From positions 1,544,514 to 1,608,513 of the forward strand of contig JALPQD010000044.1 of assembly GCA_023101885.1 (NCBI GenBank): DNA of 64,000 nt. Direction: 5' to 3'. Both the position numbers and the translations under genes were made by a program. How positions within the stretch are numbered: position 1 is the first letter of the stretch; every line of letters starts with the position of its first letter. Source of the DNA: Typhlomys cinereus. Its lineage: Eukaryota; Chordata; Mammalia; Rodentia; Platacanthomyidae. The notes below the pieces were generated by a model. That model was given only the letters and a program-made list of their open reading frames with translations, did not search any database and was not told the DNA's origin. Positions 61,701-62,460 of this stretch are shown piece after piece.

Positions 61701-61911
61701 TTGTCTTTACTAACGGTTGGTGTTTCATGAAAAGGCCAGACTCCTTGACATTGCTACTTCTGCTTATAATCGGGTCTGTGACTCACCTGGCATGACAAAA
61801 TGCAGTGTAGCACGAAGAGCCTCCAACTGCACCGACAGTGACGTCTCATGACTTCTCATAACTGCTATAACTCGGGGAAGCACAACTGCCACTGTATCCA
61901 GGGAAGCATTG
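531..61911 (-). CDS. Lrrk2: LRRK2, internal part: 26 exons equivalent to human exons 13-38
   Basis: LRRK2 is a very large cytosolic and membrane-associated protein with a GTPase domain (ROC-COR) and a Ser/Thr kinase that phosphorylates Rab GTPases. The window holds the stretch equivalent to human residues S473-G1886, identified by exon-by-exon match to the remembered human protein. Exons (13 to 38): 61787-61911, 57369-57469, 47679-47823, 47432-47571, 45529-45657, 45288-45458, 42672-42930, 37791-37979, 33106-33224, 30853-30922, 29641-29857, 27619-27869, 26989-27137, 23546-23639, 22240-22426, 20928-21109, 18791-19020, 18335-18462, 15237-15455, 13471-13672, 11264-11352, 7219-7409, 5705-5858, 4407-4553, 1406-1597, 531-679. 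All introns are GT-AG and exon phases agree. Frame breaks lie in exons 23, 35 and 38. Both ends of the gene are outside the window. Exon numbers follow human literature numbering, anchored on R1441 in exon 31 and Y1699 in exon 35. Confidence 0.97.
725..860 (+). mobile_element. LINE-1 3' terminus, short truncated copy
   Basis: G-rich and purine-rich sequence followed by a segment ending in an A-rich tail. It matches the reverse complement of the segment at 30985-31147 (shared text around 'caagtttgtatgag'), so both are copies of the same L1 3' end in opposite orientation. Confidence 0.6.
1406..1597 (-). CDS. Lrrk2: LRRK2 exon 37 (G1773-G1837), COR
   Basis: The translation contains [51 protein letters not shown] and [13 protein letters not shown], nearly identical to human (one Gln to Arg change). 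The acceptor is tatgtag and the donor gtagac; 192 nt as in human. Confidence 0.98.
1630..1780 (+). mobile_element. B2/B3-like SINE
   Basis: The head 'gagatggctcagcgggtaaa' resembles the tRNA-derived A-box region of B2; the body has the pattern 'catggtagaaggagagga' then 'cctctgacctccacatgc' typical of B3/B2 elements. Lies in intron 36. Confidence 0.75.
2700..3350. other. Intron 36 sequence without a recognised element
   Basis: Mixed-composition intron DNA. Short open frames are present on both strands but none shows LRRK2 homology, splice context or codon pattern to support a gene. Confidence 0.5.
3370..4030 (+). mobile_element. LINE-1 3' fragment
   Basis: Contains the decayed ORF2-end pattern 'tggtgggactttaaactgga' and 'gatgtccatcagtggaagaa' known from mammalian L1 elements, then 3' untranslated-like sequence. 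Frames are broken; only a 5'-truncated copy. Confidence 0.7.
4407..4553 (-). CDS. Lrrk2: LRRK2 exon 36 (E1724-G1773), COR
   Basis: The translation contains [35 protein letters not shown] and [15 protein letters not shown], almost identical to human; Arg equivalent to R1728 is kept. The acceptor is ctttcag and the donor gtaagg; 147 nt as in human. Confidence 0.97.
5247..5465 (+). mobile_element. B2/B3-like SINE
   Basis: Head 'gacagagagatagttcagag' with the body pattern 'aacatggtaaaaggagagaa' and 'tccactgacctctacctga', ending in T/C-rich sequence and an AATAA-rich tail. Intron 35. Confidence 0.7.
5705..5858 (-). CDS. Lrrk2: LRRK2 exon 35 (S1672-E1724), COR; -1 frameshift
   Basis: The exon starts [17 protein letters not shown] then IIIRLYE in frame. 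At the Glu-Met pair equivalent to E1696-M1697 the sequence reads GAATG where the conserved frame needs GAAATG; one A is missing (plus-strand TT at 5786-5787). Downstream, in the shifted frame, [17 protein letters not shown] and ISPFMLSGR match human, so the rest is intact; the codon equivalent to Y1699 is still Tyr. As written, a stop follows about a dozen codons after the break. Length 154 against 155 expected. The acceptor is ttcag and the donor gtatgt. Confidence 0.95.
5905..6235. repeat. TG-rich microsatellite cluster
   Basis: Pure (GT)n from about 5911 to 5957 and again about 6111-6141, with degenerate TG/TATG sequence between and after. Open frames across it encode only Cys-Val or His-Thr repeats and are not genes. 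Lies 47 bp upstream of exon 35's acceptor side, in intron 34. Confidence 0.95.
6330..7200. other. Intron 34 sequence, partly SINE-like at the start
   Basis: About 6330-6540 holds an old antisense SINE-like piece ('gagcactgggattacaaaa'). From 6540 to 7200 the sequence is AT-rich with nothing recognised. Confidence 0.4.
7219..7409 (-). CDS. Lrrk2: LRRK2 exon 34 (I1610-S1672), COR, one extra proline codon
   Basis: The translation opens [16 protein letters not shown], then [33 protein letters not shown] and [15 protein letters not shown]. The extra proline after GCP makes the exon 191 nt against 188 in human, in frame. The Arg pair equivalent to R1628-R1629 is kept and S1647 is Ala. The acceptor is ttttag and the donor gtaaaa. 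Confidence 0.96.
8145..8300 (-). mobile_element. B2/B3-like SINE, antisense
   Basis: Reads as the reverse complement of a B3-type element: T-rich start, then 'catgtggaggtcagaggtca' and 'ctccgtgtgggcttccaa'. Intron 33. Confidence 0.65.
8360..8636 (+). mobile_element. Composite tRNA-headed SINE with B1-like body
   Basis: A tRNA-like head ('gcagatgattcagtgagtaa' and 'gaggacctgagtttggattt') is followed by a B1-like segment ('gtaatcctagtactaaggga', 'agagaccctgtctcaaatta'). It ends directly in a long CA repeat. Intron 33. Confidence 0.6.
8637..9140. repeat. CA-rich microsatellite, about 500 bp
   Basis: Long pure (CA)n runs at about 8638-8700 and 8726-8750, then degenerate CA/CATA sequence to about 9140. 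Alternating purine-pyrimidine over this length could take up Z-DNA. It follows the tail of the preceding SINE. Confidence 0.95.
9796..10092 (+). mobile_element. Lineage-specific tRNA-derived SINE (copy 1)
   Basis: Shows the family pattern: tRNA-like head with 'aagcctttgtctcacaagca', middle 'tagagcttgggaaactcaag', then 'acatgattcctgatgccatt', 'cttgggcctccacagataca' and a CA-rich tail with A run. Intron 33. Confidence 0.8.
11028..11135 (-). mobile_element. B1-like SINE fragment, antisense
   Basis: 'gaaacagggtctcacatagc' and 'ggaactcactgtgtagctaa' are the reverse complement of the B1 right half. Lies 3' of exon 33's donor, within intron 33. Confidence 0.7.
11264..11352 (-). CDS. Lrrk2: LRRK2 exon 33 (G1580-Q1609), COR
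   Basis: The translation [18 protein letters not shown] then [12 protein letters not shown] differs from human by one residue (Ile to Val). The acceptor is gtgacag and the donor gttggt; 89 nt as in human. An antisense B1-like fragment lies about 130 bp beyond the donor. Confidence 0.97.
11395..13190 (+). mobile_element. LINE-1 3' part, long copy
   Basis: Starts with the ORF2-end pattern 'acatatacacaatggaatat' and runs through long 3' untranslated sequence. Much of 11680-13180 is alignable by eye with 19700-20740 (for example 'ggcccccaaacattatagg' and 'gacaaccaacagcttt'), so two copies of one L1 subfamily sit in introns 32 and 28. Contains a local tandem copy at about 12010-12055. No intact ORF. 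Confidence 0.75.
13471..13672 (-). CDS. Lrrk2: LRRK2 exon 32 (I1513-G1580), start of COR
   Basis: The translation contains [33 protein letters not shown] and [17 protein letters not shown], ending VHFLNESG. This begins COR, the domain C-terminal of ROC that mediates dimerisation and couples GTP state to the kinase. Pro follows IRDQ where human has Leu; from memory rodent LRRK2 proteins also have Pro here. The acceptor is catag and the donor gtttgt; 202 nt as in human. Confidence 0.97.
13700..14920. other. Intron 31 sequence without a recognised element
   Basis: AT-rich unique-looking sequence. Short open frames have no homology that I recognise. Confidence 0.5.
15020..15192 (+). mobile_element. 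Lineage-specific SINE, 5'-degraded (copy 2)
   Basis: From 'cagagcctgggaaaccgcaa' through 'acaatccaggattatcccc' to a CA-containing tail it matches the 3' two thirds of the family. Intron 31, ending 45 bp from exon 31's donor. Confidence 0.65.
15237..15455 (-). CDS. Lrrk2: LRRK2 exon 31 (A1440-K1512), ROC GTPase end
   Basis: The exon opens [19 protein letters not shown]; the second residue is the Arg equivalent to human R1441, the main Parkinson-mutation site of this domain, present as Arg. The G4 guanine-recognition motif reads THWD where human has THLD. It continues [34 protein letters not shown] and [19 protein letters not shown]. The acceptor is cccccag and the donor gtgatg; 219 nt (73 codons) as in human. 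Confidence 0.98.
15640..15905 (+). mobile_element. MaLR-type LTR fragment
   Basis: The 3' part 'cctccagaactgtgagaaat' followed by 'gtattctgttacagcagta' is a hallmark of the end of mammalian MaLR LTRs (MLT1/MST type). Noncoding, diverged. Intron 30. Confidence 0.6.
16230..16540 (+). mobile_element. Lineage-specific tRNA-derived SINE (copy 3)
   Basis: Full-length pattern: head 'ctggagacatggttcagcag', middle 'tagacctgggaaacctcaaa', 'ttgggcctccacagacacac' and CA tail. Intron 30. Confidence 0.8.
16560..16770 (+). mobile_element. B2/B3-like SINE
   Basis: Directly follows the previous SINE: 'agcttgatccctggagcctg', 'ttgtcctgtgacctctacct', a CT-rich stretch and an AATAAA-rich tail. Intron 30. Confidence 0.65.
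17275..17650 (+). mobile_element. Lineage-specific SINE, two joined partial copies (copy 4)
   Basis: A first copy (17275-17470, 'aagcctctgtcttgcaagta') breaks off after 'ccagggtgattcccaaaaga' and a second head begins at about 17485 ('ttaagcctttgcctcaaaat'), running to a CA tail at about 17650 that leads into the GA tract. Looks like one SINE beside or inside another. Confidence 0.7.
17652..18295. repeat. Polypurine tract (GAAA/GGAA/GAGG), about 640 bp
   Basis: Almost uninterrupted purines on the plus strand, so a pyrimidine run of the same length in the LRRK2 transcript. It starts 39 nt beyond exon 30's donor. Long Lys-Glu-Arg or Ser-Leu-Phe frames across it (up to 302 codons when joined to exon 30) are by-products of the repeat. 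Confidence 0.97.
18335..18462 (-). CDS. Lrrk2: LRRK2 exon 30 (G1397-K1439), ROC GTPase
   Basis: The translation opens [17 protein letters not shown], then [17 protein letters not shown] and KPWLFNIK. Arg equivalent to R1398 (next to the catalytic G3 motif), Thr equivalent to T1410 and Asn equivalent to N1437 are all kept. Gln after SKG in human is Pro here. The acceptor is gttaag and the donor gtgttg. A long pyrimidine tract starts 39 nt after the donor in the transcript direction. Length 128 nt as in human. Confidence 0.98.
18791..19020 (-). CDS. Lrrk2: LRRK2 exon 29 (R1320-G1397), ROC GTPase P-loop and switch
   Basis: This exon codes for the first half of ROC, a Ras-like GTP-binding domain. 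Visible motifs are the P-loop GNAGSGKT (human GNTGSGKT; Lys equivalent to K1347 and Thr to T1348 kept, T1343 replaced by Ala), the [14 protein letters not shown] stretch, [14 protein letters not shown], and the G3 motif NVWDFAG. Other changes from human are conservative (KRKKDLIL for KRKRDLVL). The acceptor is attcag and the donor gtattt; 230 nt as in human. A 328-bp intron separates it from exon 30. Confidence 0.98.
19680..20890 (+). mobile_element. LINE-1 3' part
   Basis: Same subfamily as the 11.4-13.2 kb copy; both share 'gaaaccttttaaa' at the start and 'ggcccccaaacattatagg'. Ends with a G/A-rich segment and a short A-rich tail at about 20870. Its tail is 38 bp from exon 28's donor. Confidence 0.75.
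20928..21109 (-). CDS. Lrrk2: LRRK2 exon 28 (I1260-R1320), last LRRs and linker to ROC
   Basis: The translation contains [53 protein letters not shown] and CKAKDIIR. The serine of GKLSKIWD corresponds to the autophosphorylation site S1292 in human and is kept. The acceptor is attaag and the donor gttaga; 182 nt as in human. Confidence 0.97.
21240..22195. other. Intron 27 sequence without a recognised element
   Basis: AT-rich sequence; no repeat family or coding homology recognised. Confidence 0.5.
22240..22426 (-). CDS. Lrrk2: LRRK2 exon 27 (H1197-E1259), leucine-rich repeats
   Basis: The translation contains [53 protein letters not shown] and HLSHNKLKE. Three LRR signatures are visible ([33 protein letters not shown]). 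The acceptor is ttgcag and the donor gtagga; 187 nt as in human. Confidence 0.97.
22700..22945 (+). mobile_element. B2/B3-like SINE
   Basis: 'gctcagccagacggctctgt' head, 'gggctgaccttcacatgtat' body, then a CT/CACTCT microsatellite (about 22845-22920) and an A-rich tail. Intron 26. Confidence 0.65.
23168..23402 (+). mobile_element. B2/B3-like SINE
   Basis: 'ccagcaagatggctcagtgg' head with a clear A-box region, 'tgttctctgacctttacatg' body, CACA-rich stretch and AATAAAATAAA tail. Intron 26, ending about 145 bp from exon 26. Confidence 0.8.
23546..23639 (-). CDS. Lrrk2: LRRK2 exon 26 (A1166-H1197), leucine-rich repeat
   Basis: The translation [19 protein letters not shown] and [13 protein letters not shown] matches human [16 protein letters not shown] and IPEAILNLPH. 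The acceptor tctttcag and donor gtaagt are strong, and the 94-nt length equals human. It has no stop-free context beyond its own length, so it was found by looking for the missing 32 residues between exons 25 and 27. Confidence 0.94.
24443..24655 (+). mobile_element. B2/B3-like SINE
   Basis: 'ctggaaatagctcagtgggt' head, 'tctcctctgacctccatcta' body, (CT)n at about 24596-24614 and A-rich tail. Intron 25. Confidence 0.75.
24880..25265 (+). mobile_element. MaLR-type LTR
   Basis: 'ggtccccaaaagactatgca' near the start and 'gtgagcccaaataatctttt' followed by 'ctcaggtattttgttaaaat' near the end match the layout of MST/ORR1-type MaLR LTRs. Noncoding. Intron 25. Confidence 0.6.
26420..26895 (-). mobile_element. 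Old LINE-1 (L1M-type) fragment, antisense
   Basis: 'atagttttgccttttccag' and 'catccttcatgtcttttcct' recall the antisense of ancient mammalian L1 3' regions. Intron 25, just beyond exon 25's donor at 26988. Confidence 0.5.
26989..27137 (-). CDS. Lrrk2: LRRK2 exon 25 (G1116-A1166), leucine-rich repeats
   Basis: The translation contains [35 protein letters not shown] and [17 protein letters not shown] signatures [11 protein letters not shown] and a following capping-like stretch match human. Ile equivalent to human I1122 is present. The acceptor is cactag and the donor gtaagt; 149 nt as in human. Confidence 0.97.
27250..27510 (-). mobile_element. Lineage-specific SINE, antisense (copy 5)
   Basis: Reverse complement of the family: 'gcagaggcctgaggttgtca', 'gggaatcatcctggattgct', 'tttttgaatgggacctgggg'. 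Fills half of the 481-bp intron 24, between exons 24 and 25. Confidence 0.75.
27619..27869 (-). CDS. Lrrk2: LRRK2 exon 24 (T1033-G1116), leucine-rich repeats
   Basis: The translation opens [18 protein letters not shown], then [52 protein letters not shown] and [16 protein letters not shown] signatures ([33 protein letters not shown]) are spaced as in human. The acceptor is ttccag and the donor gtgaga; 251 nt as in human. Confidence 0.97.
28030..29040. other. Intron 23 sequence with a GA-rich run
   Basis: Mixed intron DNA. A GA-rich simple repeat lies at about 28543-28592. Nothing coding is supported. Confidence 0.5.
29046..29172 (+). mobile_element. ID-like SINE
   Basis: Short tRNA-Ala-like body ('ggtagttcagtgaaggggca', 'cacaggttcaattcccagga') with a 3' A tail of about 12. 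Resembles the rodent ID family; not a functional tRNA. Intron 23. Confidence 0.75.
29641..29857 (-). CDS. Lrrk2: LRRK2 exon 23 (R960-E1032), start of the LRR domain; -1 frameshift
   Basis: The first part reads [11 protein letters not shown] in one frame and the rest reads [18 protein letters not shown] and [11 protein letters not shown] in another. The exon is 217 nt instead of 218: one base is missing between positions 29823 and 29824, inside the serine codon equivalent to human S971, two residues before S973. After the break the first leucine-rich repeats are intact ([22 protein letters not shown]) up to PPQLCE. The donor is gtgagt; the acceptor ttcacaaaag is weak. If the deletion is real, the protein ends before the LRR, GTPase and kinase domains. 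Confidence 0.94.
30030..30130 (+). mobile_element. ID-like SINE, diverged
   Basis: 'ttggggacataaatcaatgc' head, 'cttgcctagcatgttcaaag' and 'cctgggttcaaccctcctta' match the ID body. Intron 22. Confidence 0.6.
30853..30922 (-). CDS. Lrrk2: LRRK2 exon 22 (G937-R960), basic linker with S955
   Basis: The short exon (70 nt, as in human) codes for [17 protein letters not shown] followed by SSDDSL. The serine equivalent to human S955 and the KRKR-type basic patch are kept. The acceptor is taatag and the donor gtgagt. It is too short to stand out by coding length alone and was placed by homology and phase between exons 21 and 23. Confidence 0.94.
30985..31147 (-). mobile_element. LINE-1 3' terminus, antisense
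   Basis: T-rich start then 'ctcatacaaacttaatagg' and a C/T-rich stretch; reverse complement of the type seen at 725-860. Lies 63 bp upstream of exon 22 in intron 21. A direct repeat 'aaagaagagaacattt' flanks it (30972 and 31147), consistent with a target-site duplication. Confidence 0.7.
31317..31447. repeat. (CCTT)n / CT-rich microsatellite
   Basis: Perfect CCTT repeats from about 31317 to 31370, then mixed CT/CTTT. Intron 21. Confidence 0.95.
31692..31760. repeat. Three tandem 23-bp units
   Basis: Unit 'gtgacccagagataactca' preceded by TTTT; copies at 31692-31714, 31715-31737 and 31738-31760. They differ only at one base (A or G after TTTT). Intron 21. Confidence 0.95.
31805..31995 (-). 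mobile_element. Lineage-specific SINE, antisense and internally shortened (copy 6)
   Basis: (GT)n at 31811-31842 is the tail; 'catttttacatgggacctgg' and 'tcttaacccctgaatcatct' are the reverse complement of the head. The middle segment is missing. Intron 21. Confidence 0.7.
32035..32265 (-). mobile_element. Lineage-specific SINE, antisense (copy 7)
   Basis: Near-complete reverse copy: 'cccatggaggcctaagagtg', 'gggaatcattatggattatt', 'ttaaccaatgagccatctcc'. Lies next to copy 6 in the same orientation. Intron 21. Confidence 0.75.
33106..33224 (-). CDS. Lrrk2: LRRK2 exon 21 (G897-L936), 14-3-3 binding phosphosites
   Basis: The translation contains [16 protein letters not shown] and [20 protein letters not shown]. 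In human LRRK2 phosphorylated S910 and S935 recruit 14-3-3 proteins and control cytosolic localisation; both serines and their surroundings (KKKSNS and RHSNSL) are kept, with Ile to Val and Arg to Lys changes nearby. The donor is gtaagt. The acceptor tcaaaaag has a purine-rich end and looks weak. Length 119 nt as in human. Confidence 0.96.
33230..34480. other. Intron 20 sequence, AT-rich, nothing recognised
   Basis: Low-complexity AT-rich intron DNA upstream of exon 21 with no supported feature. Confidence 0.5.
34490..34770 (+). mobile_element. Lineage-specific tRNA-derived SINE (copy 8)
   Basis: 'ctcaggagatatctcaggga' head, 'aacctgagttcaaatcccag' B-box-like stretch, 'gatgattcctgatgtcaccc' and a CA/GC-rich tail. 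Intron 20. Confidence 0.8.
35568..35645 (+). mobile_element. B1-like SINE fragment
   Basis: 'agcctggcgtgatggagcat' then 'gcctgcaatcccaagcatgg' is a B1 5' part, truncated at about 75 bp. Intron 20. Confidence 0.65.
35650..37160. other. Intron 20 sequence, possible old LTR, otherwise nothing recognised
   Basis: The part around 36000-36370 has a polyadenylation-like 'aagcaaataaaactaccccc', which could be an LTR remnant, but I cannot assign a family. No coding support. Confidence 0.3.
37306..37338. repeat. (TA)n microsatellite
   Basis: TA repeat with one ATG interruption. Intron 20. Confidence 0.9.
37791..37979 (-). CDS. Lrrk2: LRRK2 exon 20 (N834-G897), ANK-LRR linker
   Basis: The translation contains [36 protein letters not shown] and [17 protein letters not shown]. 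The acidic, serine-rich linker between the ankyrin and LRR regions is strongly conserved. The first residues ([10 protein letters not shown]) differ from human IASTLARMVI. The acceptor is tttctag, the donor gtattt; 189 nt as in human. Confidence 0.96.
38432..38712 (+). mobile_element. Lineage-specific tRNA-derived SINE (copy 9)
   Basis: 'ggaagatggctcaggggtta', 'aagcctttgcctcaaaagca', 'cagagccttggaaacctcag', 'cacaggcacacacactcaag'. Intron 19, 450 bp upstream of exon 20's acceptor in the transcript sense. Confidence 0.85.
38715..40240. other. Intron 19 sequence without a recognised element
   Basis: Mixed intron DNA; a stretch at 39170-39450 and a T/C-rich stretch at 39590-39860 resemble old antisense LINE debris but I cannot name a family. 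Confidence 0.35.
40250..40830 (+). mobile_element. LINE-1 3' untranslated fragment
   Basis: 'gacattatctcctggatata', 'tcaccaataaagagtaaaga' region and an A-rich end at about 40820. Matches the layout of 42140-42600. Intron 19. Confidence 0.6.
40843..41025 (+). mobile_element. B1-like SINE
   Basis: 'agacatagtggctcatacct', 'gcaatcccagcacttgggag' is the 7SL-derived B1 5' half; it sits on the tail of the preceding L1. Intron 19. Confidence 0.85.
41285..41392 (-). mobile_element. B1-like SINE fragment, antisense
   Basis: 'ttgagacaagatcctactat' and 'tgcccaggctggcctgaaac' are the reverse complement of a B1. Intron 19. Confidence 0.75.
42028..42130 (+). mobile_element. ID-like SINE, diverged
   Basis: 'ttagtaccttagcagaagaa' and 'cctgagttcaatattcagca' follow the ID pattern. 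Intron 19. Confidence 0.45.
42140..42625 (+). mobile_element. LINE-1 3' untranslated fragment
   Basis: Shares 'gacattatcttctagacatg' and the flanking order with the 40.25-40.83 kb copy. Ends in A-rich sequence just before a short CA repeat (42629-42647), 25 bp from exon 19. Confidence 0.6.
42672..42930 (-). CDS. Lrrk2: LRRK2 exon 19 (V748-N834), ankyrin repeats
   Basis: The translation opens [18 protein letters not shown], then [18 protein letters not shown] and [17 protein letters not shown], then the invariant [12 protein letters not shown] and the [17 protein letters not shown] tail. These are ankyrin repeats followed by the start of the linker to the LRR domain. The position of human P755 is Pro, and human R793 is Lys. 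The acceptor is actag, the donor gtaagt; 259 nt as in human. Confidence 0.97.
43088..43362 (+). mobile_element. Lineage-specific tRNA-derived SINE (copy 10)
   Basis: 'ttggagagatagctcagggg', 'cctgagaaatgccagaacaa', 'gattcctgatgtcacccttg' and a pure (CA)n tail at about 43314-43350. Intron 18. Confidence 0.85.
44240..44990 (+). mobile_element. LINE-1 3' fragment
   Basis: Decayed ORF2-end patterns 'acacaaaatagaattttatt' and 'catagactctaaagtctgtc', then 3' untranslated-like sequence. Intron 18. Confidence 0.6.
45288..45458 (-). CDS. Lrrk2: LRRK2 exon 18 (F691-Q747), start of the ankyrin repeats
   Basis: The translation opens [19 protein letters not shown] and continues [17 protein letters not shown] and [17 protein letters not shown], ending LIYQ. 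The [21 protein letters not shown] stretch is a typical ankyrin helix pair and turn and is almost identical to human. The acceptor is ctttcag and the donor gtacat; 171 nt as in human. Confidence 0.96.
45459..45528 (-). other. Lrrk2: Intron 17, only 70 bp
   Basis: Begins gtatgc and ends ctttcag; close to the minimum size for efficient mammalian splicing. Shortest intron of the 25 seen here. The next shortest is intron 15 (47572-47678, 107 bp, gtgggt to ttttag). Confidence 0.95.
45529..45657 (-). CDS. Lrrk2: LRRK2 exon 17 (G648-Q690), end of the armadillo region
   Basis: The translation opens [19 protein letters not shown] and continues [15 protein letters not shown] and SVTEQKDQQ. The acceptor is ttttcag and the donor gtatgc; 129 nt (43 codons) as in human. 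It is separated from exon 18 by an intron of only 70 bp. Confidence 0.94.
45945..46040 (+). mobile_element. ID-like SINE, diverged
   Basis: 'gagctggggttgtagcacag' and 'cagtgcttgctttacaggta' match the ID head; the 3' end is decayed. Intron 16. Confidence 0.6.
46050..47420. other. Intron 16 sequence, mostly unrecognised
   Basis: AT-rich intron DNA with a short (GTT)n run at about 46813-46833 followed by a sequence recalling antisense B1 ('gatgtcacccaggctgagct'). Confidence 0.5.
47432..47571 (-). CDS. Lrrk2: LRRK2 exon 16 (about E601-K647), armadillo region
   Basis: The translation contains [17 protein letters not shown], then [17 protein letters not shown] and KDVTEVQIT. The acceptor is ttttag and the donor gtatgt; 140 nt as in human. 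The last two codons read Ile-Thr where human has Thr-Lys, the only place where an exon border differs in sequence while keeping its length. This is still the armadillo region. Confidence 0.95.
47679..47823 (-). CDS. Lrrk2: LRRK2 exon 15 (about F553-E601), armadillo region
   Basis: The translation opens [14 protein letters not shown], then [17 protein letters not shown] and [16 protein letters not shown], close to human. The acceptor is ttttag and the donor gtgggt; 145 nt as in human. No upstream start codon lies in the exon, so it appears only when read by homology. It belongs to the armadillo solenoid. A 107-bp intron separates it from exon 16. Confidence 0.94.
47925..48165 (+). mobile_element. 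Composite ID-B1 SINE (B4-like)
   Basis: An ID-like head ('gtcagcctagcatgcatgca', 'gccctgggttgatgctagca') is joined to a B1-like body ('gagatgccagtactttggaa', 'gaaatcctgtctcaaaaata'). A GGTGGGTGGT micro-repeat marks the junction. Intron 14. Confidence 0.6.
48170..49300. other. Intron 14 sequence, mostly unrecognised
   Basis: Mixed intron DNA. At 49268-49308 a short motif 'catttaaga' is repeated with flanks 'ctgt' and 'ac' in two tandem units of about 20 bp next to the LTR. Confidence 0.4.
49309..49787 (+). mobile_element. Solo LTR-like element, complete, about 479 bp
   Basis: Begins TGTGATAGTTA and ends TAACTAATACA, i.e. TG...CA with near-inverted termini. A polyadenylation signal (tcaataaattcc) lies about 65 bp from the 3' end. 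Flanked by similar 5-bp sequences (CCTCC and CCTTC), a possible target duplication. Internally 'tggcagtcatcgttgga' is repeated as 'tggcagccatcgttgga'. Probably of the mammalian ERVL-MaLR class; no viral coding frames are present. Intron 14. Confidence 0.6.
49790..51050. other. Intron 14 sequence without a recognised element
   Basis: Mixed intron DNA, no supported feature. Confidence 0.5.
51055..51347 (+). mobile_element. Lineage-specific tRNA-derived SINE (copy 11) with (CATA)n tail
   Basis: 'gctggggagatgactcagga', 'cagagcttagaaaaccccag', 'atgattcccaaattcactca', then a perfect CATA repeat at about 51278-51347 in place of the usual CA tail. Intron 14. Confidence 0.85.
52243..52570 (+). mobile_element. 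Lineage-specific tRNA-derived SINE (copy 12) with CA/CT tail
   Basis: 'gctggagagatggcttaagg', 'ttgcctagcaaccaaaagga', 'ggaaggcagagactgggaaa', with an internal 11-bp duplication ('caatccaggat' twice at about 52414-52437), ending in (CA)n then (CT)n at 52486-52568. Intron 14. Confidence 0.85.
52575..53850. other. Intron 14 sequence, AT-rich, nothing recognised
   Basis: AT-rich intron DNA with no supported feature. Confidence 0.5.
53855..53945 (-). mobile_element. B1-like SINE fragment, antisense
   Basis: 'gcagagtctgtctcagtagc' and 'aagctggcctgaaactcact' are the reverse complement of B1. Intron 14. Confidence 0.65.
54965..55110 (+). mobile_element. B2/B3-like SINE
   Basis: 'gggccagaaagatgattcag' head and 'gttgtcctctgacctccaca' body. 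Intron 14. Confidence 0.75.
55150..57365. other. Intron 14 sequence without a recognised element
   Basis: Mixed intron DNA between the last SINE and exon 14; no coding homology or repeat family recognised. Confidence 0.5.
57369..57469 (-). CDS. Lrrk2: LRRK2 exon 14 (about G515-R552), armadillo region, four codons shorter
   Basis: The conserved core [18 protein letters not shown] and LKALNR matches human KLNMVKKQCFKNDIHKLV and LAALNR; the exon ends at the residue pair equivalent to N551-R552, with a gtaagt donor. The acceptor is tcaag. Between VPE and KLNM there are six residues (VDESQS) where human has ten (ESREDTEFHH), so the exon is 101 nt against 113, an in-frame loss of 12 nt in a charged loop. 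An upstream acceptor that would restore the loop is not evident. Confidence 0.93.
57480..58485. other. Intron 13 sequence
   Basis: No repeat family recognised. A short tandem pair 'ataatcaataaaagca' occurs at about 58269-58303. Confidence 0.5.
58490..58800 (+). mobile_element. Lineage-specific tRNA-derived SINE (copy 13)
   Basis: 'gggctgaagagatgcctcag', 'gtcctgagttcagatcctag', 'aatgcaggatgatttccaaa', (CA)n at about 58723-58778 and an AAATAAATAAATAAA tail. Intron 13. Confidence 0.85.
60130..60480 (+). mobile_element. MaLR-type LTR fragment, diverged
   Basis: 'gagctgtccttcaaaagctc' with 'ggcgttattttggaggcgct' and 'gctttaggaagaggtctct' follows the 5' layout of MST/ORR1-type LTRs. Noncoding. 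Intron 13. Confidence 0.45.
60485..61780. other. Intron 13 sequence without a recognised element
   Basis: Mixed intron DNA downstream of exon 13; nothing supported. Confidence 0.5.
61787..61911 (-). CDS. Lrrk2: LRRK2 exon 13 (about S473-G515), armadillo region
   Basis: The acceptor reads ctgctcag and the exon opens with the last base of a serine codon, followed by [14 protein letters not shown]. It ends in HFVMPG with a strong gtgagt donor. The length (125 nt) equals the human exon. It codes for armadillo-type alpha-helices near the end of the N-terminal ARM solenoid. [13 protein letters not shown] is close to the human segment; several substitutions (for example VAVVLPRV for human MAAVVPKI) are ordinary for this weakly constrained region. 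This is the most upstream exon in the window. Confidence 0.95.
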
Positions 61912-62159
61912 CTGAGCAGAAAAGTCAACATCTTTATTAAAGGAAAATCACCTGATTTCTTTGTACAAACACCAAGGTGCAACAAATGTGGGAAAACAGT
62001 ATGAAATTATTTTACCAGGAAAGGCTATTAGCAAACTTGAATTCAGTTATATGTGTGGTTAAAATTTTAGTTATTTAAACTTTGCCTTTCAGCATGATTC
62101 TAAATAACTTGGGAATCCTTTTATTTTGTTTCATGAAAGTAACACTATTCTTCTGATTT

Positions 62160-62252
62160 GCTATTGAATTTTTGTTATTGTTGTTGCAAATAGTTCACAG
62201 TCAGCCTTCTTAAGATCAGGATTTTCCTTTGATAAATGAAGACCCTTGGCTT
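62160..62252 (+). repeat. Inverted repeat, left arm
   Basis: Pairs with 63178-63270 in reverse orientation at high identity; shared core 'aatagttcacagtcagcctt' and 'tgaagacccttggctt'. The arms are 925 bp apart. Lies upstream of exon 13. Confidence 0.9.
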
Positions 62253-62319
62253 CATTCACCATAGGACACAGGGACACAGATACACACAATAAATGAATGA
62301 ATATATAGAATTTTTAAAA

Positions 62320-62460
62320 AATCTTTCTTTCTTTTTTTCTTTCTTTTTCTTTTTCTTTCTTTCTTTCTTTCTCTTTGTGAGAAAGCACACAGGAGGAGGT
62401 CAGTGGACAACTTTCAGATATCAATTATCTCCTTCTACCATGTTGAATGACCCATTGAGT
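62320..62460 (-). mobile_element. B2/B3-like SINE, antisense, with (CTTT)n
   Basis: A CTTT-rich microsatellite (about 62322-62376) followed by 'acaggaggaggtcagtggac' and 'ctccttctaccatgttgaat', the reverse complement of a B3 body. Confidence 0.6.

Noticed and set aside
531..61911. A processed (retrotransposed) LRRK2 pseudogene
   Set aside because: The exons are separated by full introns with GT-AG sites, so this is the genomic gene locus, not a retrocopy.
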